From the NCBI RefSeq assembly GCF_001921205.1, contig NZ_MSIE01000002.1:124001-188000 (forward strand): DNA of 64,000 nucleotides, given 5' to 3'. Below are positions 40,368-49,259 of this stretch, one piece after another. Source of the stretch: Actinophytocola xanthii (GTDB taxonomy: Bacteria > Actinomycetota > Actinomycetes > Mycobacteriales > Pseudonocardiaceae). The position numbers were made by a program, and so were the translations under genes. The notes beneath the pieces are model-generated. The model did no database searches and was not told the DNA's origin. It saw only the letters and a program-made list of their open reading frames with translations. Each line of letters starts with the position of its first letter. The stretch's first letter is position 1.

Positions 40368-42866
40368 TCACCTGTCTGCGGCATGGACCAACCAGTCGAT
40401 GGTATGGCTGACCGAGTTCGTGGACGGGTCGATGACCGAGATGGTTCGGTTGTCGCTGGCGACGTAGACGTGCTCGCCGGAACTGTCGACGGCGACGGCC
40501 GTGGGGTGCGGTCCTACCCGGATCGGCGGGCCGGCCACCGAGCTGGTGGCCACGTCGACCACGGACACCGTGTCGGACTCGGCGCTGGGCACGTACATGC
40601 GTGAGTTGTCCGGCAGCAGCGCGAGGTCCGCCGGCGCCTCGACAGTGATCGACTCGCTGGTCATCGCGCCCGGTTCGACCAGGGACAGGCGGTCCTTCTC
40701 GGCGCAGCCGAGCCAGAACGAGCCGGTGGGGCTGGCGAGCACCGTCTCGCCGCACATGGTGGCGTCCTCGACGTGGCCGTTGTCGATGCCGACCCAGGCG
40801 ATCCAGGAGCCCGCCGCGATGTAGACGCGCTGGTCGGTCGGGTCCACGGCGACATCGCGTGGTTCCTCGGGTAGGCGTACGGTGCCCGGCCGCACGGTCC
40901 CGGTGAAGGTGTCGACAGCCTGGAGGGTGTTTGGCTCCCGGGTGATCACGTAGGCGGTGCGGCCGTCCCGCCGGAACGCGACCCCGACCGGGATGCCGTC
41001 CAGCGGGATCGTCTGCTCGTTCATCCCGTGCGTCCGGAACACCGACAGGCTGCGCCGCGTGCGGAACCCCGTGACGAAGACCCGCTCGCCGAGGGGATGG
41101 GCGGCGAGGCCCGCGCCCATCCCGGGCGCGAGCTCGGCCCCGAGCTCGCGCTGGTCGACCGTCTCCCGGGTGACCGTGTCGACGACGGTCAAGGTCGGCG
41201 GGTTGGTGGAGGTGAGGTAGAGGCGCTCGCCGTCCGGGCTGACCGTCATCGCGCTCACCAGCGGCGCCGGCTGCTCGCTGCCGCCGCTCGACCCCTCGTT
41301 CCGGTTCAGCAGGAGCACGAGGGACACCACCAGGGCCCCCACCACGGTGGCGGCGAGAGCGGGGACCAGCACCAGCCGCACCCGGCGGGAACGGAACCAC
41401 GGCTCGCTGGTGTTCCCGGCGGCGGTGTCGACAGTGGGATCGGGCTCGGTCGCCGCGGTGCCGGGTCCGGCCGCGATGGCGGGAGTGGGGGCGGTGTCGG
41501 GCGCGGTGCTGGGGTCGGTCGTGTTGTCGGGGGTGGGGGCGGTGTCGGTCGCGGGGCTGGTGTCCGCCGCGGTGCCGGGTCCGGCCGGGACGGCGGGGGT
41601 GGCCGCGGTGTCTTCCGCGGGGCTGGTGTCGGTCGCGGGGCTGGTGTCCGCCGCGGTGCCGGGTCCGGCCGGGACGGCGGGGGTGGCCGCGGTGTCTTCC
41701 GCGGGGCTGGTGTCGGTCGCGGGGCTGGTGTCCGCCGCGGTGCCGGGTCCGGCCGGGACGGCGGGGGTGGCCGCGGTGTCTTCCGCGGGGCTGGTGTCGG
41801 TCGCGGGGCTGGTGTCCGCCGCGGTGCCGGGCTCGGCCGGGATGGCGGGGGTGGCCGCGGCGTCTGGCGCGGGACCGGTGTGCGTCGCGGGTGGTTCAGG
41901 CACCGGGACGGCCGGGGGAGGGGAGGTCAGCGCTCGGTAGCGGGCGGTCGCGGCGGAGGACACCTGTTTGCTGTCGTCCTCGGCGAGGGTCGCGATCGCC
42001 TCGCGGACGCGGGTCCGGACCGACTCGTTCCCGATGCGGAGCAGGTGGTCCAGGCCCTCCAGGGCAGCCAGGCGGTCCGCGGCGATGGGGCTGCGCAGGG
42101 CGTTGCTCAGGTACGCGGGCAGGGTCCAGTTGACGTTGCGGGCGATGACCGTCCGGCCCTCGACGTTGTCCTGGCGCTTGGGCCGCTGGCGGGGCATCTC
42201 CTCGACGACGCGTTCGTGGACGTAGCCGTACAGCTCGTCCAGCGTGATGTCGCCGTCGCCGTCCAGGTCGGCGCTGCCGTCGCGCAGTCCGGCCACCAGG
42301 TGGCGGGTGAACACCGACTGCGCCGCCTCGCCGTGCGGAGTGTTGCCCTCGAACGAGTACTGGGTCGAGTCGGAGGCGGTCAGGACCGTCCGGCCGCGGC
42401 CCTGGAACCGTTCCAGCGCGTGGACCTCGGGGTCGGCCTTGGGCAGCCGACCGGCCGGGAACGCACCGCTGTAGCAGCAGTCCAGGATCAGCACCTGCCG
42501 CCGCGAGGCGCACCCGCTCATCGCCTGGTCGATCTGCTCGGCCGGGAGCGCGGTGAACAGCAGGCTGTCCCGGCGCGTGTTTGTCATCGCCAGGTAGAGC
42601 CGACCGCCGTCGTCCTTGAGACCGTGGCCGGTGAAGTACAGCAGCACGAGGTCGTCGCGGCGACAGTCCCGGTAGAGCTCGCCGATGGCCTCGCCGACGC
42701 GGTGGTGTGGCTCGTTCACCAGCGTGTCGACCTCGAAGCCCGCGATGTCCGGGTCCGCGAGCACCTCGGCCAGCGCCTCGGCGTCGTGCGGCGGCGAGGT
42801 CAGGCGCCGCAGCCCGGGGTCGAGATACTCGTAGGTCGCGATCAGCAGCGCGAGACGCCGGCCCAT
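40368..42866 (-). CDS. Membrane-anchored caspase-like (C14) protease with repeat stalk and beta-propeller
   Basis: The 832-residue protein has an N-terminal caspase/metacaspase domain (about 1-240) with His81 in FTGHGLKDDGG and Cys131 in ILDCCYSGAF. An acidic DLDGDGDITLDEL segment near the p10 part resembles a calcium loop. A helical segment (about 245-310) follows, then a Pro/Ala/Thr/Asp-rich stalk (about 315-490) that includes four 28-residue repeats, one transmembrane helix (about 495-520), and a YVTN/SMP-30-like beta-propeller (about 530-832) with repeated VDT/VDP blade ends. The caspase side is predicted to be cytoplasmic and the propeller outside. The gene begins 3 bp after the EACC1-like gene stop, so they are co-expressed. 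Probable role is proteolytic suicide or a conflict response triggered through a sensor; target unknown. Confidence 0.88.
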   Translation of the reverse strand: MGRRLALLIATYEYLDPGLRRLTSPPHDAEALAEVLADPDIAGFEVDTLVNEPHHRVGEAIGELYRDCRRDDLVLLYFTGHGLKDDGGRLYLAMTNTRRDSLLFTALPAEQIDQAMSGCASRRQVLILDCCYSGAFPAGRLPKADPEVHALERFQGRGRTVLTASDSTQYSFEGNTPHGEAAQSVFTRHLVAGLRDGSADLDGDGDITLDELYGYVHERVVEEMPRQRPKRQDNVEGRTVIARNVNWTLPAYLSNALRSPIAADRLAALEGLDHLLRIGNESVRTRVREAIATLAEDDSKQVSSAATARYRALTSPPPAVPVPEPPATHTGPAPDAAATPAIPAEPGTAADTSPATDTSPAEDTAATPAVPAGPGTAADTSPATDTSPAEDTAATPAVPAGPGTAADTSPATDTSPAEDTAATPAVPAGPGTAADTSPATDTAPTPDNTTDPSTAPDTAPTPAIAAGPGTAATEPDPTVDTAAGNTSEPWFRSRRVRLVLVPALAATVVGALVVSLVLLLNRNEGSSGGSEQPAPLVSAMTVSPDGERLYLTSTNPPTLTVVDTVTRETVDQRELGAELAPGMGAGLAAHPLGERVFVTGFRTRRSLSVFRTHGMNEQTIPLDGIPVGVAFRRDGRTAYVITREPNTLQAVDTFTGTVRPGTVRLPEEPRDVAVDPTDQRVYIAAGSWIAWVGIDNGHVEDATMCGETVLASPTGSFWLGCAEKDRLSLVEPGAMTSESITVEAPADLALLPDNSRMYVPSAESDTVSVVDVATSSVAGPPIRVGPHPTAVAVDSSGEHVYVASDNRTISVIDPSTNSVSHTIDWLVHAADR
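41541..41876. repeat. Four tandem 84-bp repeats within the caspase-like gene
   Basis: Units begin at 41541, 41625, 41709 and 41793. The first three look identical base for base and the fourth diverges in its last third. Each codes for 28 residues (PGTAADTSPATDTSPAEDTA and the following ATPAVPAG). The period is a multiple of 3, so copy changes keep the frame. It is a flexible stalk between caspase and membrane. Confidence 0.95.
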
Positions 42867-42869
42867 GCA

Positions 42870-43250
42870 CTACCCGTCGCTCGTGTGCCTGCGGACGTAA
42901 GCCTCGACCAGGGCACGCTGCTGCGCGTCGGTCGCCCGGTCGATCTCGATCGTGTCCCCGTCGATCGTCAGGGAGATCCGGTGCTGTCCGGTTCGCCTGC
43001 CGAGCCAGTCCCGCAGTGCCTCGACCAGCACCGTGAACACCCCGCCGGACGCACCCAGCGCCAGGACGGCCGCGCCGAGCGTCACCGGGTCGGCGGCCTT
43101 CGCCCCCTCGGGCGCGGTGCCCGCCGGCGCGGGGCGCACCTCGGCCAGGTCGAGCTCGACCAGCTCGGCCCTGAGGGACCGGGAGAGCCGGTCGGCGTCC
43201 TCGGGATCGGTCTCCGGGTCCGGCTCCAGGACCACCAGCACCTCGGCCAT
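42870..43250 (-). CDS. EACC1-like (effector-associated constant component 1) small protein
   Basis: The 126-residue protein has the pattern of EACC1: a start MAEVLVVLEPDPETDPEDADRL, a helix RSLRAEL followed by an LAEVRPAP strand, a GAKAADPVTLGAAVLAL segment, a hydrophobic helix VFTVLVEALRDWLGRR, then a strand-strand-helix end (RISLTIDGDTIEIDRAT, QQRALVEAYV). EACC1 proteins occur next to caspase, trypsin and other effectors in actinobacterial conflict systems described by comparative genomics. ATG at 43250 has AAGGCGG seven bases upstream; a longer frame starts at 43271. It directly precedes the caspase-like gene and may couple it to a sensing event. Confidence 0.8.
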   Translation of the reverse strand: MAEVLVVLEPDPETDPEDADRLSRSLRAELVELDLAEVRPAPAGTAPEGAKAADPVTLGAAVLALGASGGVFTVLVEALRDWLGRRTGQHRISLTIDGDTIEIDRATDAQQRALVEAYVRRHTSDG

Positions 43251-43276
43251 GTGCGCACCGCCTTGGGTCACCGACA

Positions 43277-43304
43277 GGTGGTGGGCCGCGAGCGGCCCAC
43301 CACC
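43277..43304 (-). terminator. Terminator of the carbonic anhydrase gene
   Basis: A 12-bp perfect stem (GGTGGTGGGCCG and its complement) with loop CGAG lies just downstream of the carbonic anhydrase stop on the minus strand and 26 bp upstream of the EACC1-like start, separating the two units. Confidence 0.75.
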
Positions 43305-43313
43305 ATGGTGGGG

Positions 43314-44054
43314 TCAGTGCTGTGGGACCTCGGTGAGCAGCCGGCCGTTGAGGGGCTGGGTGGCGCGGGAGTTGCCGTGGTCGAACAGGGTCTGGAAGCG
43401 GGCGATGGTGGCCCGGGTGACCGTCCGGTCGGCCATCAGGAACCACTGGACGCCCTCGGTGAACGGGGCGGTGGTCAGCGAGCCCTGGTAGCGGATCGTG
43501 CTGTGGTTGGCCGGGAGGAGGCTGGCCAGGTCGATCGACGGCACGGCAACCGGGTCACCGCACTCCGGCGACAGGCGGGCGAGCACGGTGTCCACAGTGG
43601 AGCGTGGACCCGGGCGGAGCGGGACGCCGACCACGAGGAGCCGGCCCTCGGCGCTGCGGTGCACCAGGTGCATCTCCAGGGGGAGCGAGTGACCGCCGAA
43701 GCGGTGCTCGGACGGGGTGTGGAAGTGGAACTGCTCCAGCTCGTAGCGCACGCCGGCGACGGTGACGTGCGCGGTGCCCGCCGGGACGCGCGCCTCCTCG
43801 GTCTCCTCGTGGTGCCTGGTCCGACAGCCGTTCGGGCTGTCCTGGTCCTTGCGGACGTAGGCCAGCTCGACAGCCGTACGCCCGTAGGACACGCGTAACG
43901 GCGGCTGGGTCCGGTCGACGTCGACGGCGGACCTGACGACGTCGACCGGGCTCTGCCGCGGTACCTGGGACTGTGCTGTCGTGCCTGTTCCCCCGACCGC
44001 GGCCAGCGCCACGGGCACGGTCAGCAGCACGGCGGAAAGACGCTTGCTCCTCAC
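43314..44054 (-). CDS. Secreted alpha-class carbonic anhydrase
   Basis: The 246-residue protein has a signal peptide (about 1-27), the family start QSPVDV, the zinc ligands in QFHFHTPSEH (two His) and EMHLVH (third His), and the end region ATQPLNGR, equivalent to NxRPxQ. It hydrates CO2 outside the membrane. ATG at 44054. It is divergent from the first subtilase gene (249 bp gap). The gap contains a short GC-rich inverted repeat (CGAGGA/TCCTCG around 44093) but no clear promoter. Confidence 0.93.
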   Translation of the reverse strand: MRSKRLSAVLLTVPVALAAVGGTGTTAQSQVPRQSPVDVVRSAVDVDRTQPPLRVSYGRTAVELAYVRKDQDSPNGCRTRHHEETEEARVPAGTAHVTVAGVRYELEQFHFHTPSEHRFGGHSLPLEMHLVHRSAEGRLLVVGVPLRPGPRSTVDTVLARLSPECGDPVAVPSIDLASLLPANHSTIRYQGSLTTAPFTEGVQWFLMADRTVTRATIARFQTLFDHGNSRATQPLNGRLLTEVPQH

Positions 44055-44303
44055 GGACTACTCCCAACCCCGAGATGGACTCTGCCGCCCGGCGAGGAGG
44101 GTCCTCGTCGGGCGCACACAATCCAAGCCGAAGAAATCCGTGCAATGGCCCGGATCTGGGCGCGGCGAGCAGCGCGAAGACCCCAGAAGGAAACGAACCG
44201 GACTATTCGCCGTATGAGACGCCTCACGACGAATTGGCACGAGAGGTAAACGCCCGGGCGGCCTGCGGCGTAGTAACGAGAGGAACTCCGACTGTGAGGA
44301 GAC

Positions 44304-47300
44304 GTGGTGGGTCGACTGAGATGGTGGCGTCGTCGGGCGGTTGGCGTGGTGGCGGTCGCGCTGGCCGCGGGCACGACGGCGGTGCCCGGGCCGGGGGCGG
44401 TGGCCGAACCCGCCCCCGCCGGCGACCGGGGTGAGCCGGTCAGGGTCACGCTGGTCAGCGGGGACCGGGTGGAGCTGTGGGGGACCGACCCGTCAGCCCC
44501 GGTGCGGATCGAGCCGGCATGGCGCACCCGCCCGGTGCCGTTTCAGGACTACTGGCACAACGGCAACCGGTACGTCGTTCCCGCCGACGCGGCGCGGCTG
44601 GTGGGCAACGGCACGCTGGACCGTGAGCTGTTCAACGTCACCGGGCTGGTCCGGCAGCGCTACGACGACGCGCACACCCCGTCGGTGCCGTTGCTGGTCG
44701 AGTACACCGACGCGCGGGCCCGCTCGCGGGCCGCGGTGCCGACGGGTGCCTCGGTGCGCCGGGCGCTGCCCGAGCTCAACCTGACCGCCCTGGACCAGAA
44801 GAAGGCCAGCGCCTCGGTCTTCTTCGGCGAGCTGGCCGGGGACAGGCCCAACGCCCGGAGCGCGGCCGGGGTGCGCAGGGTGTGGCTGAACAAGCGGGTC
44901 CGGGCCACGCTGGACCAGAGCGTGCCGCAGGTCGGCGCGCCGACGGCCTGGCAGCGCGGGCTGACCGGGGCCGGGGTGCGGGTCGCCGTGCTCGACACCG
45001 GGATCGACACCGACCACCCGGACCTGACCGACACGACCGCGGTCAGCCAGGACTTCACCGGCACCGGCGGGGTCGAGGACGGCCACGGGCACGGAACGCA
45101 CGTCGCGTCGATCATCACGGGGACCGGCGCCGCCTCGGACGGGCGGTACCGCGGGGTGGCGCCGGACGTCACGCTCGCGGTCGGCAAGGTGCTCGACGAC
45201 GACGGCTGGGGCACCGAGGACGGCGTGCTCGCCGGGATGCGGTGGGCCGCCGCGGAGTCCGGCGCGAAGGTCGTGAACATGAGCCTGGGCAGCGTCCCCA
45301 CCGACGGCCAGGATCCGATGTCGGTCGCGGTGAACACGTTCAGCCGCCAGTACGGGACGCTGTTCGTGATCGCCGCCGGCAACGACGGGGCGGATCAGAC
45401 GGTGAACTCCCCGGCGGCCGCGGACGACGCGCTCACGGTCGGCAGCGTGTCCACGAGCGACGAGCCGAGCTGGTTCTCCAGCCGCGGCCCGCGGGTCGGG
45501 GACGGCGGGGCCAAGCCGGAGATCAGCGCCCCGGGCGGGGCCATCGTCGCGGCCCGGCCGGCCGGTGTGCCGCCGCTGGGCGAGCCGGTCGGCGAGGACT
45601 ACCAGCGCCTCGACGGCACCTCGATGGCCACCCCGCACGTGGCCGGCGCCGCGGCGATCCTGGCCCAGCAACACCCGGACTGGCGCGGGCCCGCACTGAA
45701 GTCGGCCCTGGTCAGCAGCGCCCAGGAGATACCGGACGCCGGCGTGTACCAGGTTGGCACCGGCCGGCTGGACCTCGTGCGGGCGACCGCGACGCCGGTC
45801 GTGGCCACCGCCGCGGTGTCGGCCTACCTGCCCTGGCCGAACGCGGGGTCACAGGAGCGCCGGACGGCCACCTGGACCAACACCAGCGACGCGCCGATCA
45901 CGCTGTGGCTGCGTGCCGACCTCGTCGACGGAAGGGGCCAACCCGCGCCGACGGGCCTGGTCACCCTGGCCCAGGACCGCGTCACCGTGCCGGCCGGCGG
46001 CAGCGCGCCGGTCGAACTGGTCGTCACCGGACAGGAGGGCCGGACCGGGACCTACTCCGGGGTGCTTGTGGCGACCGACGCCGGCGGCGCGGTCCGCACC
46101 CGCACCGCGGTCTCGGTGTACCAGCAGGAGCAGCGGTTCGAGCTCACGCCGAAGCTGCTCGACCGCACCGGTGCCGAACCCGAGCCCTACGGCGCGTCGT
46201 TCGTGATTATCAACGACCTGGAGTCCGGCGAGAGCTACCTGGGCGAGGGGGGTCAGGCGATCAGCCTGCCCCGCGGCCGGTACGCCCTGCATGCCGCGAT
46301 CAGCACCGAGGAGCCGGGCCGCCCGGCGTCGCACGCGATGATCAGCCATCCCGAGCTGAACCTCGACCGGGACCTGACCCAGGTGCTCGACGCCCGCATC
46401 GGTCAGCCGGTCACCGCCGAGCCGGACAACCCGGACGCCCGCGGCGGGACTCACGCTGTCACCGCCATGTCCCGGACCGAGAGCTGCGACTGTCGTGCCA
46501 CGTTCACGCTGGAGAGCGACGCGCAGTTCGAGCCGCTCTACGCGGCGACCGTGCCGGGGACGTCCTCGGACGCCTACGCGCTCGCCCACGCCCGCCGAGC
46601 CACCGAGCCGGACCTGGAGCTGGTGGCCGACGACGGGCAGCCGTTCGACGTCAACCTCCAGGTGCTCTTCGGCACCCCGCCGACCGAGCGGACGAGGCTC
46701 ACCGCGGTGTTCGGCGGCGAGGGCACTCCGGAGGACCTCGCCGCGATCGACGCCACCGGGAAGCTCGTGGTGATCGAGCTCGAGTGGCCTGGCGACAAGA
46801 ACGAGTTCATCCGCCGGGGCGTCAACATCGCCAAGGCGGGCGGCAAGCTGGCCATGATCCGGATCCTCGACCCCGACTCCGAGCCGCCACCGCCGAACGA
46901 CGATCCGATCGAGGGCGAACCGGTACCGGCCTTCTACAACTACGACGCCACCGCGGACCGGCTGGTCGAGCTGGTCAAGCGGGGCGAGACCACGGTCGAC
47001 TACGTCAGCCGGGCGACCACCGACCTGCGCTACGAGCTGGTCCACGGGGTCGAGCGGCAGCTCACCGCGCCGCTCACCTACCGGCCGCGGACCAGCGACC
47101 TCGCCACCCTGCGCGCGACCTACCACGACAACGCGCCGAACACGCCCGGCTTCACCGCGTTCGCCACGATGTTCGGAACCTACGTCGGCACCGGGACAGT
47201 CGCGCGGACGGCGTCGCAGCAGGAACGGGTGGAGTACTTCACCCCCGGCGAGTGGGACCTGGCCTGGACCACCGGCCCGAGCCTCCTCGCCGACACCGCG

Positions 47301-48020
47301 ACGCTCGCCGCCCACCGGCCGCCCACCCGAATCGCGTGGAACAAGGCGGTGACCGGGCCGTCGCTGCGCGGTACGACGATCAACTACATCCACGAGGACC
47401 CGCACCCGTGGGGGTGGCGGGACGACGGGCGGATGAGCGTCGCGCTGCCGATGTACGGCGACGCCGCCGGACGGCCCCGGATGGTGAGCAGGTTCCACGA
47501 CCCCACCGGTTCGGTCACCGTGTACCGGGACGGAACGGAGCTGGGCACGGCTCCGGTGACGCGGTTCGTCGACGTCGCGGTGCCGGGCCAGGACTCGTCC
47601 TACCGGGTCGTCGCCGACGCCCGGCAGGACAACCCCGCCTGGCCGCTGTCCACTGTGGTCCAGGCGGAGTGGACCTTCCGCTCCTCGGCGGAGGGCGACG
47701 GCAGGGCGCTGCCGATGCTGACCGCCCGGTTCGACCCGGCTGTGGACCTGCGCAACCGGGCGCCCGGCGGCCGGCTGTTCTCCTTCCCGGCCCATGTGGA
47801 GCGGCAGGACGGTGCCGCCCGGGTCACCTCGCTGTCGGTGGACGTGTCCTACGACGACGGGGCGACCTGGCAGCCGGCGCAGGTCCGGCGGGACCAGGGC
47901 CACTGGCGGGTGACCGTGCGGCACCCTCGGACCGGCTACGTCTCGCTGCGGACGCGGGTCGAGGACGTGGACGGGAACGGGCTGACGCAGACGATCGTCC
48001 GTGCGTACCAGCTCGGCTGA
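44304..48020 (+). CDS. Secreted S8 subtilisin-like serine protease, large multidomain
   Basis: The 1238-residue protein has a signal peptide, a prodomain of about 180 residues, then the S8 catalytic domain with Asp231 (VAVLDTGIDTDHPDL), His266 (GHGHGTHVAS) and Ser440 (GTSMATPHVAGAA). The C-terminal two thirds are beta-rich domains, including an inserted-like segment with AIDATGKLVVIEL and an end module VDLRNRAPGGRLFSFPAHVER. GTG at 44304 has AGGAG about 7 bases upstream. Its closest visible relative is the subtilase at 59286-62972, which has the same layout. Broad extracellular protein degradation is likely. Confidence 0.92.
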   Translation: MVGRLRWWRRRAVGVVAVALAAGTTAVPGPGAVAEPAPAGDRGEPVRVTLVSGDRVELWGTDPSAPVRIEPAWRTRPVPFQDYWHNGNRYVVPADAARLVGNGTLDRELFNVTGLVRQRYDDAHTPSVPLLVEYTDARARSRAAVPTGASVRRALPELNLTALDQKKASASVFFGELAGDRPNARSAAGVRRVWLNKRVRATLDQSVPQVGAPTAWQRGLTGAGVRVAVLDTGIDTDHPDLTDTTAVSQDFTGTGGVEDGHGHGTHVASIITGTGAASDGRYRGVAPDVTLAVGKVLDDDGWGTEDGVLAGMRWAAAESGAKVVNMSLGSVPTDGQDPMSVAVNTFSRQYGTLFVIAAGNDGADQTVNSPAAADDALTVGSVSTSDEPSWFSSRGPRVGDGGAKPEISAPGGAIVAARPAGVPPLGEPVGEDYQRLDGTSMATPHVAGAAAILAQQHPDWRGPALKSALVSSAQEIPDAGVYQVGTGRLDLVRATATPVVATAAVSAYLPWPNAGSQERRTATWTNTSDAPITLWLRADLVDGRGQPAPTGLVTLAQDRVTVPAGGSAPVELVVTGQEGRTGTYSGVLVATDAGGAVRTRTAVSVYQQEQRFELTPKLLDRTGAEPEPYGASFVIINDLESGESYLGEGGQAISLPRGRYALHAAISTEEPGRPASHAMISHPELNLDRDLTQVLDARIGQPVTAEPDNPDARGGTHAVTAMSRTESCDCRATFTLESDAQFEPLYAATVPGTSSDAYALAHARRATEPDLELVADDGQPFDVNLQVLFGTPPTERTRLTAVFGGEGTPEDLAAIDATGKLVVIELEWPGDKNEFIRRGVNIAKAGGKLAMIRILDPDSEPPPPNDDPIEGEPVPAFYNYDATADRLVELVKRGETTVDYVSRATTDLRYELVHGVERQLTAPLTYRPRTSDLATLRATYHDNAPNTPGFTAFATMFGTYVGTGTVARTASQQERVEYFTPGEWDLAWTTGPSLLADTATLAAHRPPTRIAWNKAVTGPSLRGTTINYIHEDPHPWGWRDDGRMSVALPMYGDAAGRPRMVSRFHDPTGSVTVYRDGTELGTAPVTRFVDVAVPGQDSSYRVVADARQDNPAWPLSTVVQAEWTFRSSAEGDGRALPMLTARFDPAVDLRNRAPGGRLFSFPAHVERQDGAARVTSLSVDVSYDDGATWQPAQVRRDQGHWRVTVRHPRTGYVSLRTRVEDVDGNGLTQTIVRAYQLG

Positions 48021-48076
48021 GCGGTTCCCGGTTCGGCGGCGTCTCGTTCCGGGGTGCCGCCGGACCGGGCTCAGCC
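48015..48076. terminator. Bulged hairpin between subtilase and SGNH lipoprotein genes
   Basis: An outer GGCTGAG/CTCAGCC pair encloses an inner stem CCCGGTTCGGCGGC with its 13-of-14 complement. It spans the stop codons of two convergent genes and likely terminates both. Confidence 0.65.
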
Positions 48077-49015
48077 GGGAACGGCCGCCAGGACGGCGGA
48101 GGCGATGACCCGGTGACCGGCGGGCGTGGGATGGACGTCGGCGCGATCGCAGAAGTAGGTGAGCTCGCAGATCCTGGCCACGGGCTCCGGAACCGGGCCG
48201 TAGGTCGGGTCCCGGGTGGTCTCGGTCAACGGTTGGTAGCCGCCGGTCGCGGCGGTGACGTCGACGAACCCCGCGCGGACCTTGTCGTACTCGGCCCGCA
48301 GGGCGGTGTTGAGGACATCGCGGAACAGCGGCACCGACAGGCGCGCGAGGTCCTGACCGTCCGGGAACACCGGCGACACCCAGGCACCGAGGAACACGTC
48401 GGGGTAGGTGAGACCCACGATCGGCGCGTCGCCGGCGGCCTCGCGCAGAACGGGCAGGACCTCGGCGAGGTTGGCCTGGATCTCGGTCACCGCCTCGGCG
48501 GCGCACGTCGCGGCCTGGGAGGTGGTGGTGGCCCGCGCGCACGGAGTCAGGTCGTTCCCCCCGATGACGACGGTCACCAGGCTTACCCGTCCCTGATTCT
48601 CACGCAGCGTCCGCACGGCGGCGTCGAGCTGGGTGCGGCCGGTCGGGTCGGGTGCGTCGAGCGCGCGGTTGCCGGGCGCGCAGCCCGACCCCTCGCGCAG
48701 CCCCGCCGACGTGGCCCCGCTGCAGGCGACGTTGACCAGTCGCAGGTTCGACCGTGCGGCGACCAGGTAGGCGAACCCGTCCGGGCTGGGGCCGGCGGGC
48801 ACCCCGTCCGCCGCCGGGCGGTAGCCGGTCGCGTAGGAGTCGCCCACCGACACGTACACCCCGCCGGCTACCGGCACGCCGCTCGTGCTGGTGCTGGAGG
48901 TGGTGGCGCTGGGGGGAGCCGTGCTCGGAGGAGCCGTGGACGTGGCGTCCGGTCCTCCTCCGGTACACGCCGCGAGGAGCGCGAGCAGCCCTGCGAGCAA
49001 CACGGGTCTGGTCAC
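48071..49015 (-). CDS. SGNH/GDSL-family hydrolase lipoprotein
   Basis: The 314-residue protein has a lipobox (LLALLAAC), a Ser/Thr/Pro linker (about 20-50), then an SGNH domain with VGDSYATGY (Ser), ACSGATSAGL (Gly), IGGNDL (Asn) and the Asp-His pair in DVHPTPAGH. Extra Cys residues (GCAPGN, PCARATTT, ATCAAE) suggest disulfides, as in actinobacterial lipases of the SGNH type. It is anchored outside the cell; substrate probably a lipid or acyl ester. Confidence 0.88.
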   Translation of the reverse strand: MTRPVLLAGLLALLAACTGGGPDATSTAPPSTAPPSATTSSTSTSGVPVAGGVYVSVGDSYATGYRPAADGVPAGPSPDGFAYLVAARSNLRLVNVACSGATSAGLREGSGCAPGNRALDAPDPTGRTQLDAAVRTLRENQGRVSLVTVVIGGNDLTPCARATTTSQAATCAAEAVTEIQANLAEVLPVLREAAGDAPIVGLTYPDVFLGAWVSPVFPDGQDLARLSVPLFRDVLNTALRAEYDKVRAGFVDVTAATGGYQPLTETTRDPTYGPVPEPVARICELTYFCDRADVHPTPAGHRVIASAVLAAVPG

Positions 49016-49259
49016 GGCGCCGCGGCACCGCGGGGGAAGGGGTGCTCCATGGCACGAGTGTCACACAGGCCAACCGAGACCGCGCCGGCAAGCGACGTGT
49101 TCTGAAAAGATTTCCAAATCGCGAGGGCGCTGTCATACCACAATTTGTTCACGTAATACCGGCCGTCGTCGGACTCGGCATTCGTCATTCGTCTTTTCGG
49201 GGGAGGCGTTTTTTGCGCGTCGCGGTTGTCGGCGGCGGAGGTGTCGGGAGGTCGACCGG

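Noticed and set aside
41541-41876. Tandem repeats considered as CRISPR or satellite
   Set aside because: There are no unique spacers, the units are direct and contiguous, and they lie in frame inside a coding region.
40368-42866. The propeller gene as a simple YVTN-repeat or lactonase protein
   Set aside because: The intact N-terminal caspase motifs and membrane helix show it is a multidomain protease.
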